From the NCBI GenBank assembly GCA_937873425.1, contig CALMYE010000013.1, positions 38,229 through 102,228 on the forward strand: a stretch of DNA of 64,000 bases, in the 5' to 3' direction. The notes below the pieces were generated by a model. It was not told where the DNA came from, made no database searches, and saw only the letters and a program-made list of their open reading frames with translations. Origin of the DNA: an uncultured Sphingopyxis sp. Its GTDB lineage: Bacteria > Pseudomonadota > Alphaproteobacteria > Sphingomonadales > Sphingomonadaceae. The position numbers were made by a program, and so were the translations under genes. This document shows, piece by piece, positions 8,789 through 17,544 of the stretch (positions within the stretch are counted from its first letter, which is position 1; each line of letters opens with the position of its first letter).

Positions 8789-9621
8789 TTTTCGGGCGTG
8801 GCATCCGCTTTGACCACTTGCAAAGAGGCTGGCGGGCTGCGAATCGGGTCCGGCCAGCAGGGATATGGATCCGGCCAGGTCGTTAGCGCGTCGTCGCCAG
8901 CCGCCAAGCGTTCCATCGCTGCCCGGTCGATGATCGCGAGCTTGTGGGTGCCGATCATTCGGATCAGCCGTTTCGATTTGAGAACGCCGAGTTCGCGGCT
9001 GATCGTTTCGTTGCGCACACCCAGATAGTCGGCGATGTCGCTACGCGGCATAGGGAGCACAACTCGCGCGGGTTCGCCCGGGATTTGCGTTGAGTGACGG
9101 GTCATGTCGAGCAGGAAGGTGGCGAGTCTCTCGATCGCGGTTTTTCGGCCGAGGACCAGGATCTGCTCGCGCGCAACGGCCAGATCGCGGGCTGCCACGC
9201 CAAACAGGCGTCGATCGAGGTGTGGGTGGTCCGCAAGGAAGGCGACGAAGCGAATGCGCAAGAACTGGCAAACTTCTGCATCGCACGTTGCTTCGATCGT
9301 GAAAGGATGTTCGTCTTCCATCGTCACGCCGACAAAATCGCCAGGAAAGGCAAAGCCGATCACTTGCCGCCGGCCGTCGCGCAACAGCTTCGACAGGCGT
9401 AGCGCGCCCTTTTTCACGGTATAGACATGCGCGGCTGGGGTGCCCTCCCTGCAAAGCGCGTCGCTTTCGGCCAGCCGGCGTCCGATGCCTGTGCGCCGGA
9501 ACCTTGCGAGTTCTTCGTGCCGAAGCGCGCTGCATAAGGCACGGTGACGGACAGGACAGCCAAAGCAGGGATGATCGCCGGCGATGTCGGCGCCATTTGC
9601 AATCGGACCGCTAGGATTCAT
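8785..9621 (-). CDS. fnr: Fnr-family oxygen-responsive transcription regulator (FnrN-like)
   Basis: The product has 278 residues from the ATG at 9621, which follows a well-placed GGAG; an in-frame ATG at 9663 lacks that signal. Cysteines C19, C22 and C30 (CFGCPVRHRALC) plus a central cysteine (C113) match the set that holds an oxygen-labile [4Fe-4S] cluster in FNR. A cyclic-nucleotide-type beta barrel follows. The recognition helix contains NETISRELG, with the E..SR residues that read TTGAT half-sites. It is the third gene of an operon with the alternative oxidase and a receiver protein, and the nrdJ box is its obvious target. The C-terminal tail is longer than usual. Confidence 0.9.
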   Translation of the reverse strand: MNPSGPIANGADIAGDHPCFGCPVRHRALCSALRHEELARFRRTGIGRRLAESDALCREGTPAAHVYTVKKGALRLSKLLRDGRRQVIGFAFPGDFVGVTMEDEHPFTIEATCDAEVCQFLRIRFVAFLADHPHLDRRLFGVAARDLAVAREQILVLGRKTAIERLATFLLDMTRHSTQIPGEPARVVLPMPRSDIADYLGVRNETISRELGVLKSKRLIRMIGTHKLAIIDRAAMERLAAGDDALTTWPDPYPCWPDPIRSPPASLQVVKADATPEN

Positions 9622-9669
9622 CGCCGGCTCCGATGTGGATGGCGTCACCAAGCCGCTGCACATGGCGTA

Positions 9670-10053
9670 TCATGGGCCATCCTTCCCTGGCGATGCCACG
9701 AGCGCGTCGATTGCGTCGATGAGCGAGTCGCGCAGCAAAGGCTTCTCGACCAGGCAGGCGCCGGCATTCTCCGCCTGGTGCCGCATCCGCGCCGAAGGAT
9801 TGCTCGTGATGATGATGGCAGGACAGCGAAGGCCTCGGGTCCGGAGCCGCGCGAGCAACTCCAGCCCATCGACGCCCGGCAGGCGATAATCGATAACGGC
9901 GCAGTCGTATTGGAGCCGCGCTGCCTCCCCGAGTACAGCCTCGCCGCTGCCATAGGCCCGGACCGAATAATCCTCGGTTTCGAGGGCGAAGGCTATCGCC
10001 TCGCACAGCGCGGGATCGTCATCGACGAGCAGGATGTTTCGGGTAGGGGGCAA
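9670..10053 (-). CDS. Single-domain response regulator receiver
   Basis: The 127 residues form one CheY-like receiver domain with acidic pocket DDD at 11-13, phospho-acceptor D55 (AVIDYRLPGVDG) and the conserved lysine in EKP near residue 105. No output domain is attached. It lies 18 bases after the alternative oxidase gene and 48 bases before fnr, facing away from fixL-fixJ. Lone receivers of this sort can act as phosphate sinks or FixT-like modulators of a nearby kinase. Regulation of FixL or FixJ is an inference from position. Confidence 0.85.
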   Translation of the reverse strand: MPPTRNILLVDDDPALCEAIAFALETEDYSVRAYGSGEAVLGEAARLQYDCAVIDYRLPGVDGLELLARLRTRGLRCPAIIITSNPSARMRHQAENAGACLVEKPLLRDSLIDAIDALVASPGKDGP

Positions 10054-10071
10054 TTTGCGATCGATCCGGAC

Positions 10072-10761
10072 TCAGGCCGCCCGTTTCCAGTGCGGTTCGA
10101 GTTCATGGTGGGGCGGACAGGGCGCAATCGTTCCCGTGGGAAGGCCGGCCATGCTGTTCGCAAACCCATGATTGACGTCGCGGTGATGTGCCTCGTCCGC
10201 CCGCACCACCACTATCACGTCGCGCAGCGTTGCGTGGTCGGGAAGGCCCCAATAGCGCTTGGCAATGGCGGGCGCCGGCACGTTGGGCGAACGACCCTCG
10301 TCGATTTCGGCCAGATAATGCGTATAGCTGATGACGGCTTCTTCCTCGAAATAGCCGACGACGCGGTGCGCGGTTCTGGCGCTGACCAGGTAGAGCGCGA
10401 AGAAGGCGATGTAGAAGACCCACTGGACGCTGATGATCACGGTACGCTCGAACAGGGTCGGCTTGCTGATCTCGACGAACGTCATGAGATGCATGCGCTC
10501 ATTTTCGGCTTCGTCCATCAGCGTCTTGATCCAGCCCTGATCGTCGCACATGCGCCGCAGGCTCCGGAGATGATTGATCGTGGCGCCCACCATGCCGGGC
10601 ACCGCGGCCACGGTTTCGAGAACGACCGCGCGGTGGCCGTAACGCTTCGCGAAAAAGGTGTCGGCGCACCAACGCAGCATTTTTGTGAAGCCATAGGCGA
10701 CCCGGTCGGACGCCCCTTCGGGCCGGTGATGCATATTGAGATTGATTGCGCTAATGTTCAT
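10072..10761 (-). CDS. aox: Alternative (cyanide-insensitive) ubiquinol oxidase
   Basis: This 229-residue membrane-bound diiron oxidase transfers electrons from ubiquinol to oxygen without pumping protons. The four iron-binding helices are clear: LET (E49), NERMHLMTF (E88, H91), FEEEAV (E139-E141) and ADEAHHRD (E190, H193). Two hydrophobic stretches around residues 105-128 match the membrane-associated helices. A GGAG-like site precedes the ATG at 10761. It is divergent from fixL across a short intergenic region and heads an operon with a receiver protein and Fnr. Bacterial AOX is uncommon but known in Novosphingobium. Its placement here suggests use in low oxygen or when nitric oxide blocks haem-copper oxidases. 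Confidence 0.93.
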   Translation of the reverse strand: MNISAINLNMHHRPEGASDRVAYGFTKMLRWCADTFFAKRYGHRAVVLETVAAVPGMVGATINHLRSLRRMCDDQGWIKTLMDEAENERMHLMTFVEISKPTLFERTVIISVQWVFYIAFFALYLVSARTAHRVVGYFEEEAVISYTHYLAEIDEGRSPNVPAPAIAKRYWGLPDHATLRDVIVVVRADEAHHRDVNHGFANSMAGLPTGTIAPCPPHHELEPHWKRAA

Positions 10762-10845
10762 GGGAAATTCTCCTGTTCGGAGGCGGCATTTCCCCGGCTC
10801 CTTACTGTTTGTCCCTTTCTATGCGCCGCTGCTGGGAGCTGATAC

Positions 10846-12405
10846 TTGGGTCTTCATCCTACGGGGCACACCGGAGGCCGGCCGCGCCGGCACGACCTGC
10901 TCGAGCCGGTGCTGCGTCCAGCGCCCCCGCCGCGGCTCATCCGCAAGGCAAGCCCGCTCGCCGCGGCGGCGTTCGGTATCCTGACAATCGCGGTCGGCTT
11001 CGGCGCCCGCCTGCTGCTCGACCCGCTGCTCACGAACCGCGCGACTTTCATTTTCTTCGTGCCGGGCGTTGTCGCGGCGGCTGGGCTTGGCGGTCTCTGG
11101 CCTGCTCTGATCACGACGCTGGTCGGTGCTTTGGCAGGGATCGCCGCCGACTATCTGACCGGTGATCTGCTGTTGGGCGATATCGTGGCCGCTTCGGTCT
11201 ATACCGTCATGGGCGGCGTGGTCGCGGCTGGCGGCGCCTGGCTGCACCGGGGGCATGCCCGCGAAGCCTCGATCACCAGGCAACTCGCGCAACGCGAGGC
11301 CCATCTGACGTCGATCCTGCGCACCGTCCCCGACGCGATGATCGTGATCGACGAGGCCGGACTCATCCAGGACTTCAGCGATACCGCCGAGCGTCAGTTT
11401 GGCTGGACGGCGGCCGAGGTGACGGGAAAGAATGTCTCGATGCTCATGCCGTCGCCCTATCGCGAGGCGCATGATGGCTATCTCGATCGCTATTATCGGA
11501 CCGGCGAACGACGCATCATCGGCGTCGGGCGCGTCGTCGTCGGCGAGCGCAAGGACGGATCCACCTTCCCGATGGAACTCGCGGTTGGCGAGATGACTCT
11601 CGCCGAGGGTCGCTATTTCACCGGCTTTGTGCGCGACCTCACCGAAAGGCAGCAGACCGAGACGCGCCTGCAGGAGCTTCAGAGCGAACTGGTTCACGTC
11701 TCGCGCCTCACCGCCCTCGGCGAGATGGCCTCGGCGCTCGCGCATGAGCTCAACCAGCCCCTGAGCGCGATCGGCAATTATCTGATGGGAAGCAAGCGCT
11801 TGCTCGCGCGGGAAGACATACCGCGCGAGCGCGTGTCCGACGCGGTCGAACGTGCCGGCAAGGAAGCCTTGCGCGCCGGCGAGATCATTCGGCGCTTGCG
11901 CGACTTCGTATCGCGCGGCGAGACCGAGCGGCGCGTCGAAAGCCTGCCAAAGCTTGTCGAGGAAGCGAGTGCGCTCGCGCTGGTCGGGGCCAAGGAGCAT
12001 GGCATCCGCGTCCGTTTCCTGCTGCATCCCGACGTCGATCTCGTGCTGGTCGACAAGGTCCAGGCGCAGCAGGTCATTCTGAACCTCATTCGCAATGCCG
12101 TCGATGCGCTCGGCGACTCGGTGGAACGCGATCTGACGGTCAGCATCCACCCCGCAAAGGGAGAGATGGCCCAGGTCAGCGTTGCCGATTCGGGGCCGGG
12201 CATCAGGCCCGACATCGCAGACCAGCTGTTCCAGCCCTTCGTATCGAGCAAACGCGACGGCATGGGGGTGGGGTTGTCGATCTGTCGGACAATCGTAGAG
12301 GCCCATGGCGGGCAAATCTGGACCGAGCCGAACAAGGGTGGGGGTGCGATCTTTCATTTCACCGTTCCAAGCGTGGGCAGGGAGGAGATTTACGATGCCG
12401 AATGA
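10846..12405 (+). CDS. fixL: Oxygen-sensing histidine kinase FixL
   Basis: The 519-residue kinase has N-terminal membrane helices (residues of about 35-135), a haem PAS domain (about 150-270), and HisKA plus HATPase domains. The PAS domain carries the proximal haem ligand H209 in [13 protein letters not shown] and R229 in RIIGVGR, spaced 20 residues apart as in the known FixL haem pocket. The phospho-acceptor is H300 in [13 protein letters not shown]. Oxygen binding should switch the kinase off. The start is a TTG at 10846 preceded by GGGAG; no in-frame ATG exists upstream of the kinase core. The stop overlaps fixJ, so the two are co-translated. Confidence 0.93.
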   Translation: MGLHPTGHTGGRPRRHDLLEPVLRPAPPPRLIRKASPLAAAAFGILTIAVGFGARLLLDPLLTNRATFIFFVPGVVAAAGLGGLWPALITTLVGALAGIAADYLTGDLLLGDIVAASVYTVMGGVVAAGGAWLHRGHAREASITRQLAQREAHLTSILRTVPDAMIVIDEAGLIQDFSDTAERQFGWTAAEVTGKNVSMLMPSPYREAHDGYLDRYYRTGERRIIGVGRVVVGERKDGSTFPMELAVGEMTLAEGRYFTGFVRDLTERQQTETRLQELQSELVHVSRLTALGEMASALAHELNQPLSAIGNYLMGSKRLLAREDIPRERVSDAVERAGKEALRAGEIIRRLRDFVSRGETERRVESLPKLVEEASALALVGAKEHGIRVRFLLHPDVDLVLVDKVQAQQVILNLIRNAVDALGDSVERDLTVSIHPAKGEMAQVSVADSGPGIRPDIADQLFQPFVSSKRDGMGVGLSICRTIVEAHGGQIWTEPNKGGGAIFHFTVPSVGREEIYDAE

Positions 12406-13006
12406 ACCCGTGGTGCATGTGATCGACGACGACGAAGGGGTCCGGGAATCTCTGGCCTTTTTGCTCGATTGTTCGGAGATCGCCACGCGGACCTATGAGT
12501 CGGCAATGGAGTTCATCGATGCGTTGCCGACGGTCGAGCGCGGCTGCATAGTCACCGACGTCCGGATGCCCGAGATGAGCGGTATCGAATTGCTCTCGCG
12601 CCTGCGGGCGCTGGGCGTGACCGATCCGGTCATCGTCATCACGGGCCACGCCGACGTGCCGATGGCGATCCAGGCCCTGCACGCGGGCGTTTCGGACTTC
12701 ATCGAAAAGCCGTTCAGCGACGAGGCCATTCTGCTCGCCGTGCGCAGCGCGCTCGCCAAGCTCGAAAGCCGCAGCGAAATGGAGGCCGAGCGAGCGGACA
12801 TCGACAGCCGTCTCAAGAGCCTCTCGGGCCGCGAAAGCGAGGTGATGGAGGGGCTGGTGGAAGGCAAGGCGAACAAGGTCATCGCGTATGACCTCGATAT
12901 CAGCGCGCGGACGGTAGAGGTTTACCGCGCCAACGTCATGACCAAGATGGGCGCCCGAACCTTGTCCGAGCTGGTGCGCATGGTCATGATTTCACGTCTG
13001 ACCTGA
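12395..13006 (+). CDS. fixJ: Response regulator FixJ
   Basis: The protein has 203 residues. A receiver domain (1-120) contains D10-D12, phospho-acceptor D55 ([13 protein letters not shown]) and K105 (EKPF). A LuxR/FixJ-type helix-turn-helix follows (about 138-200, [21 protein letters not shown]). The ATG at 12395 has GGAGGAG eight bases upstream and overlaps the fixL stop by 11 bases. FixJ activated by FixL at low oxygen usually turns on fixK or fnr genes, and the nearby aox-receiver-fnr operon is the plausible target. The 3' end overlaps the convergent nfu gene by 23 bases. Confidence 0.93.
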   Translation: MPNEPVVHVIDDDEGVRESLAFLLDCSEIATRTYESAMEFIDALPTVERGCIVTDVRMPEMSGIELLSRLRALGVTDPVIVITGHADVPMAIQALHAGVSDFIEKPFSDEAILLAVRSALAKLESRSEMEAERADIDSRLKSLSGRESEVMEGLVEGKANKVIAYDLDISARTVEVYRANVMTKMGARTLSELVRMVMISRLT

Positions 13007-13631
13007 AATCGGGCCATTTGCCGGCAATCCATTCGCGTATCCGTGCCCTGGGATCGCCACGCGGCGCTTCCCCGACCGCCTGCACCGAGACGACCTCGGG
13101 AATCCAGTGCCTTATCGTGGTTTCGATTCCCTTCTTGAGGGTGATGCTCCCGGAGGGGCACCCGCCACATGCTCCTTCCATTCTGACCCAGACGGTTCCG
13201 GTCGCCGGGTCGAACCGGTCGAGCAGAGCATTGCCGCCGTCGGCGGCAAGCCACGGCCGCACATAGCGCTCAAGAACTGCGTCGATCTGCGCTTCGATGT
13301 CGCTGAAATGTTCGGCGGCGGCGATAGCGGCCGGCTCGGCGCCGGCGTTCGATCTCGTGCGCTCGCCCTCGAAATGGTCGAGCAGTTGCAAGGCGATATC
13401 GGACTGGAGGGTTGCCCAATCTTGATCGTGTCCGTCGCGAACGACCGTAATGAAATCGGCGCCGATCAGAACGCGTGCGACGCCTGTGATCCCGAGCAGT
13501 GCTGCGGCCAGCGGTTCATGGGTGGCATTCGACCTGTCGAAACTGCGCGGCGGCCCGATTGCGAGCGGGAAACCGGGCAAGACGCGCATTGCATCGGGAT
13601 TCGGTGTCCGCTCGAATTCCACAGGCTTCAC
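12984..13631 (-). CDS. Nfu-type iron-sulfur cluster carrier
   Basis: Two domains are visible in 215 residues: an N-terminal Nfu domain (FERTPNPDAMRVLPG, residues 1-90) and a C-terminal NifU-like domain with the cluster-binding CGGC at 155-158 (GACGGCPSG). Such proteins deliver Fe-S clusters to client enzymes, which here could include the nitrate reductase and Fnr. Translation starts at GTG at 13631, overlapping the stop of an upstream short frame; another GTG lies three codons on. The gene is convergent with fixJ. Confidence 0.85.
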   Translation of the reverse strand: MKPVEFERTPNPDAMRVLPGFPLAIGPPRSFDRSNATHEPLAAALLGITGVARVLIGADFITVVRDGHDQDWATLQSDIALQLLDHFEGERTRSNAGAEPAAIAAAEHFSDIEAQIDAVLERYVRPWLAADGGNALLDRFDPATGTVWVRMEGACGGCPSGSITLKKGIETTIRHWIPEVVSVQAVGEAPRGDPRARIREWIAGKWPDFRSDVKS

Positions 13632-13888
13632 AGCAGGCCGTTTTTCCAGATCGCCGCCAGCGCCGCCAGAATAGTTCGGTGTCGCCGGGGACCGCTTCGA
13701 TTGCCATCGAAAGGCGTGCGTGCCGCTGCGCCGCCGAGACCTTTGGCAGACCGATCGGGACCAGGGTTTGCCATGGGTAAAGGGACAGGTGCGACGAGCG
13801 ACGAACAGGGCCAGACCGCAGCGATGTCGCGTGCCGACACTTCCCTTTGATCGGGAAACTCGAATTGCGAAGATCGTCTCTCGCTCAT
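13628..13888 (-). CDS. Uncertain short ORF before the Nfu gene
   Basis: This 86-codon frame starts with ATG at 13888 and its stop overlaps the nfu GTG start in a GTGA arrangement. The translation has no recognisable domain, signal peptide or membrane segment, and a second minus-strand frame over the same bases is equally open. Only the overlap argues for it. Confidence 0.25.
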   Translation of the reverse strand: MSERRSSQFEFPDQREVSARDIAAVWPCSSLVAPVPLPMANPGPDRSAKGLGGAAARTPFDGNRSGPRRHRTILAALAAIWKNGLL

Positions 13889-13981
13889 GACGTCTTCATG
13901 CGCCCATCGACCGTTGCCGAAAATTGCGGAACCGAACCTAAGGTGCGTACCGGAGCTGCCGGATCGGCCTTTCGCGGCTCT

Positions 13982-15181
13982 TTAGGGGCGGCCATCGGGG
14001 CGCGGACCCAGCAGCTTCGGCCCATAGACGCTAGCGAAGAGCAGGAAGGCGCCGCCCCACATCGCACCGGCCACCGCAATCGATCGCAGATAATCGAACG
14101 GCAGCACTGGCGCCGCGACGCGAAGGATCGCGCCCAGCGTGACGAGTATATAAATGAGCTGCGTGGCCCGATCGGCGACGAGCGGATGACCGGTGTGCCC
14201 AAGCGTCGCCCGGGTCATCACTGCGAGCGTCATCGAGGACATGGCGCCGGCGCTCAGCGCATGAAGCGCCGAGGAAGCGGGAATGCACCAGACAAAGGCG
14301 CTCGCGCCCAGGAGAAGCAGGCCGAACGGCAGCCAAGCGTAGGAAATGTGCAGGATGATGACGAGCGGATCACGCATCGTTTTCAAGCCGGACCAGCGCG
14401 CGAGACGGATCGCATGAAGCCCGCCGGCGACAACCAGCAGCGCGCCGACGAGCTTTGCATCGGGCGTGGCGACCCATCCGGCGAGCGCGGCGCCGCTCAC
14501 CGCGAGCGTGGCCATGTCGAACGGGCCCGGTTGCCCCGGAAGTCCCTTCTTGACCCCCTGCTTTGCAAGCCAGTTGCGCGTGAAGGATGGAATGATCCGG
14601 CCGCCGATCAGCGAAACCAGCATCAGCACCAGCCCGAAGCCAGCGCGCCAGCCCAGGCCCGGATTGACGTCGAATCCCAGCGCCTCTGCATGGTCGAGAC
14701 CGTTGGCGATCGTGAGCAGGCCGAGCACGATGACGATCGGAACATTGCGATTCTTGGCCGCGAGAATTTCGCGCGCGGCGACAAAAGCCAAAGCGGCCGG
14801 GAAGCCGACATCGAGGATCACCGCCGCAATGGCGCCGGTGTGCGCTGAAAAGAGAAGGGCCAGCCGCGCCGAGAGCCAGAGCGCGAACAGGATCGCCAGG
14901 CGGGCTCCCGCGACCGGCAGACGCCCGGTCCAGTTCGGTATGGCGGTGAGCAGAAACCCCGCAATGGCACTGCCAAGAAAGCCGAACAGCATCTCGTGAC
15001 GGTGCCATGCAAGCGAATCCATATGGGTCGGCAGGTCGAGCCGCCCCGAAAGAGCGCCGACCCAGAGCGCAGTGACGACAAGCGCCCAGCAGGCCGCAGC
15101 GAAAAAGAAGGGGCGGAAGCCGCCGCGGAGCACTGGTGGCAGCCGCATCAGTCGATCGTGGCGCAGATTTTCGGCCCGCAT
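13982..15181 (-). CDS. nnrS: NnrS family haem-copper membrane protein
   Basis: The 399 residues are almost entirely hydrophobic, with about 12 predicted membrane helices. The NnrS pattern is present, including the N-terminal GGFRPFFFAAA, the WHRHEMLFGFLGSAIAGFLL motif with its histidines, and later GGRIIPSFTRNWL and HALSAGAMSSMTLAVMTRATLGHTG. NnrS proteins are found with denitrification genes and help cells withstand nitric oxide stress. No nitrite or nitric oxide reductase genes are visible here, so protection against NO formed from nitrite is the likely use. Confidence 0.9.
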   Translation of the reverse strand: MRAENLRHDRLMRLPPVLRGGFRPFFFAAACWALVVTALWVGALSGRLDLPTHMDSLAWHRHEMLFGFLGSAIAGFLLTAIPNWTGRLPVAGARLAILFALWLSARLALLFSAHTGAIAAVILDVGFPAALAFVAAREILAAKNRNVPIVIVLGLLTIANGLDHAEALGFDVNPGLGWRAGFGLVLMLVSLIGGRIIPSFTRNWLAKQGVKKGLPGQPGPFDMATLAVSGAALAGWVATPDAKLVGALLVVAGGLHAIRLARWSGLKTMRDPLVIILHISYAWLPFGLLLLGASAFVWCIPASSALHALSAGAMSSMTLAVMTRATLGHTGHPLVADRATQLIYILVTLGAILRVAAPVLPFDYLRSIAVAGAMWGGAFLLFASVYGPKLLGPRPDGRP

Positions 15182-15244
15182 GGAAAATGTCCTCCAGAAG
15201 AGGATAGCCCGCCCACCGGTCGGCGAACGGCCTATCAGGGGTTG

Positions 15245-15535
15245 TCACTCGGCGCGTTGCACGGTCGCCAGCCGGGGCGCGGGCCGGTGGGCGCGCACGC
15301 CCGTCAAGAGCCGCACCATGAACAGCGCGAGGATGATCACCCCGATGCTGAAGACGATGTCGCCCGGACCGCGCATCCCGGCCTTCGGAACAAGGGTTGC
15401 GCCGGTCTTCGGGTCATAGCTGTTCGTACTGTGTTCGGGTTTGAGCCGTTCCCTGAACGCTGACGAGGGCGAGGACCGCGAAGGAAAAAGGAATATCCCT
15501 CCCAACCACAACCATCGCTTCTTTGAATTGATCAT
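15245..15535 (-). CDS. Hypothetical small membrane protein
   Basis: The protein has about 96 residues from the ATG at 15535, which has AGGGG upstream; the frame is open to 15571. It has a short hydrophobic N-terminus (WLWLGGIFLF), a polar middle with YDPKTGATLVPKAG, and one clear membrane helix (DIVFSIGVIILALFMVRLL, near residues 58-78). No family is recognised. It is 63 bases upstream of nnrS on the same strand and may be co-transcribed with it. Confidence 0.5.
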   Translation of the reverse strand: MINSKKRWLWLGGIFLFPSRSSPSSAFRERLKPEHSTNSYDPKTGATLVPKAGMRGPGDIVFSIGVIILALFMVRLLTGVRAHRPAPRLATVQRAE

Positions 15536-15759
15536 GGGCGCGCCCCTGCGACTATGCGAAATTACATTCATTGATAGGGGAAACCCGCGCCGGTTAAATT
15601 TGGGAGCGCGACCTAGGGAGTATCCCGGAAGGGAAATCCCTCAAATGAAGCATTTCAGCCGAGCGCAAAAAGGATTCAGCTAGGCAGCGCTTCTTGATCC
15701 AGCGCAATGCGGCGATCCGCGATACGGTCTGGAGCTATCGCGTTTCAGGGAGAAGCAGA

Positions 15760-16920
15760 ATGACCGATAGGAAGCGCCGCATCGCGGTCGTCGGAGCGGG
15801 CCCCGCTGGCCTCAGCTTCGCGCGTGCCCTTGCTGGAACCGATGCCGAAATTACCCTGCTCGAACGCCAGCCTTTGTTCGCACTTGCCGCGCCGCCGTTC
15901 GACGGCCGCGAAATTGCGCTTACGCACCGGTCGATGCGCAGCCTGCGCGACCTTGGTGTGTGGCCGCTGATACCGTCCGCCGAAATCCACGACATGCACC
16001 AGGCGCGCGTGCTCAACGGCCGTTCGCGATTTGCGATGACGATCGCACCGAACTTCGCGGATCACCGGCCTCTCGGCGTACTGATATCTAATCACCTGCT
16101 GCGCCGGGCCTTGTTCGAAGCCGTCCAGCACCAGGCGAATGTCGCGATTCGTGCCGGCTGTAGCGTCGATCGCGCGGCCCTCGAGGGTGACCGCGTCGTC
16201 GTGACCCTCGCCGATGGCGGAACGATCGAGGTCGATCTGCTGATCGCAGCCGACTCGCGCTTTTCGCGACTGCGCGGGCAATTCGGCATCGACACCGACA
16301 TCGAGCCACTGGGGCGCACCATGCTCGTCGGTCGTATCCGTCATGACGCCGATGCGGAAGGCGCGGCAACGGAGTGGTTCGACCGCGGGAGAACCATAGC
16401 AATGCTTCCGCTCGGCCGCGGCCTCTCGTCGATTGTCGTGACGCTGAAAACGGACGAAGCCGAGGCGCTCCTCGCGCTTCCGCAGCCGGCACTCGACCGC
16501 CGGCTGACCGGGTACTGCCGTGGCCGCTGGGGTGCGATGAGGCTCGCGACCGATCTCCACGCCTACCCGCTTACCATCACCTACGCACATTGCTTTGCGG
16601 TGGAACGCTTCGGGCTCGTCGGGGACGCCGCGGTCGGAATGCACCCGGTGACGGCGCATGGGTTCAATTTCGGCCTGGCGGGAGCGATGCGCCTCGCGCG
16701 GCTCATCAGCAATGTCCCCGATGTCGGAGCGAGCCGACAGCTCGGCCGCTACGCGCTCGCGCATCGCCTCGAAACCCGATCGCTTTACCAGGCGACCCGG
16801 ACTCTCGTCGGTCTGTTCACCAACGGCCGTCCGACGGCGATGGCCGCGCGCCATGCTGCGGTGCGTGTCGGCGCATCGCGGCCAGTGCGCAGCGCCCTTC
16901 GCGCGTTACTGATGCAGTAA
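15760..16920 (+). CDS. FAD-dependent monooxygenase of the UbiH/UbiF/UbiM ubiquinone hydroxylase family
   Basis: This 386-residue flavoprotein has the N-terminal FAD-binding motif VVGAGPAGLSFARAL and the second FAD motif GLVGDAAVGMHPVTAHGFNFGL. That second segment is close to the UbiM branch of ring hydroxylases in ubiquinone synthesis. The ATG at 15760 with AGGGAG upstream is preferred over the first in-frame codon at 15694. The enzyme needs oxygen for ring hydroxylation. Its place among low-oxygen respiratory genes suggests quinone supply for the nitrate reductase or alternative oxidase. The exact ring position is not determined. Confidence 0.8.
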   Translation: MTDRKRRIAVVGAGPAGLSFARALAGTDAEITLLERQPLFALAAPPFDGREIALTHRSMRSLRDLGVWPLIPSAEIHDMHQARVLNGRSRFAMTIAPNFADHRPLGVLISNHLLRRALFEAVQHQANVAIRAGCSVDRAALEGDRVVVTLADGGTIEVDLLIAADSRFSRLRGQFGIDTDIEPLGRTMLVGRIRHDADAEGAATEWFDRGRTIAMLPLGRGLSSIVVTLKTDEAEALLALPQPALDRRLTGYCRGRWGAMRLATDLHAYPLTITYAHCFAVERFGLVGDAAVGMHPVTAHGFNFGLAGAMRLARLISNVPDVGASRQLGRYALAHRLETRSLYQATRTLVGLFTNGRPTAMAARHAAVRVGASRPVRSALRALLMQ

Positions 16921-16996
16921 GACAGGCGTTGAGCGGTCGTATCGACGGCAAGGTCCCTTTCATGCGGACGTGTCTGGCGACCGCTAACCGCGCGTA

Positions 16997-17461
16997 TTAG
17001 AATAGCCCATGCGCCCCGGCCATCGCGCCAAGCGTCGTCACCAGCGCCAGCAGCGACAAGAGCCGGTGCGCGGCGACCATCCGCTGCCAGTCGCGCGCCG
17101 GGTCGGGCGAACGGGCGAAGCGCCGGTGCAGCACCAGCGGCTCGGCGGCGAACAGCATCAGCGCGAACAGCAGCCATAGCCCCAGCATCGCATGCATCCA
17201 CCATTGCGCCGGATCGGCAAAGCGCCACCACAGGTCGGCTTCCCAGGTCATCCACAAGCCCGAAAGACCCGCGAGCAGCACCCAGAATTTTGCCTGCGGG
17301 GCGAACCCTCGCTCGATGTGATGAAACGCGGCCAGGCGCGCCGCGGGTGCCTCGCTACGCGCGATGGCGGGCATCACGACGAAGGTCACGAACCAGACCC
17401 CGCCGATCCAGCCGATCACCGAGACGACGTGCAACACGCGAGCGAATGTCAACCAGTCCAT
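16997..17461 (-). CDS. CopD-like integral membrane protein
   Basis: About 154 residues with four hydrophobic helices are encoded from the ATG at 17461. The sequence contains ARVLHVVSVIGWIGGVWFV at the N-terminus and a conserved HAMLGLWLLFALMLF segment, typical of the CopD/DUF2269-like membrane family. Conserved histidines in helices 1 and 3 could bind haem or copper. It faces away from the porin gene, and an Fnr/Dnr box lies between the two starts, so both may be induced together at low oxygen. Confidence 0.6.
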   Translation of the reverse strand: MDWLTFARVLHVVSVIGWIGGVWFVTFVVMPAIARSEAPAARLAAFHHIERGFAPQAKFWVLLAGLSGLWMTWEADLWWRFADPAQWWMHAMLGLWLLFALMLFAAEPLVLHRRFARSPDPARDWQRMVAAHRLLSLLALVTTLGAMAGAHGLF

Positions 17462-17496
17462 GCGAGACAATCTAGATCGCGCTCCCGCAATGATCC

Positions 17497-17510
17497 TTGA
17501 TGCAAGTCAA
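17497..17510. promoter_or_regulatory. Fnr/Dnr box between CopD-like and porin genes
   Basis: TTGATGCAAGTCAA has the TTGAT-N4-GTCAA form typical of Fnr/Dnr/Nnr sites. It is centred about 41 bases before the porin ATG and lies 36 bases before the divergent CopD-like ATG. Confidence 0.7.
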
Positions 17511-17544
17511 TTACCTTTCCGATGATCCGGCTATTCGAACCGGC

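Noticed and set aside
10743-10757. TTGATTGCGCTAAT near the aox start
   Set aside because: It lies inside the first codons of aox and the right half does not match ATCAA.
10819-12486. 555-codon minus-strand frame opposite fixL
   Set aside because: fixL has complete haem-PAS and kinase motifs; the antisense frame is a compositional artefact.
13516-13707. Minus-strand frame reading AIEAVPGDTELFWRRWRRSGKTACCEACG
   Set aside because: It looks protein-like, but overlaps the better supported nfu gene in another frame and lacks a recognisable family or start signal.
15694-15707. Possible Fnr half-site TTGATCCAGCGCAA before the UbiM-like gene
   Set aside because: Only the left half matches; the right half has two mismatches, so it was not called as a box.
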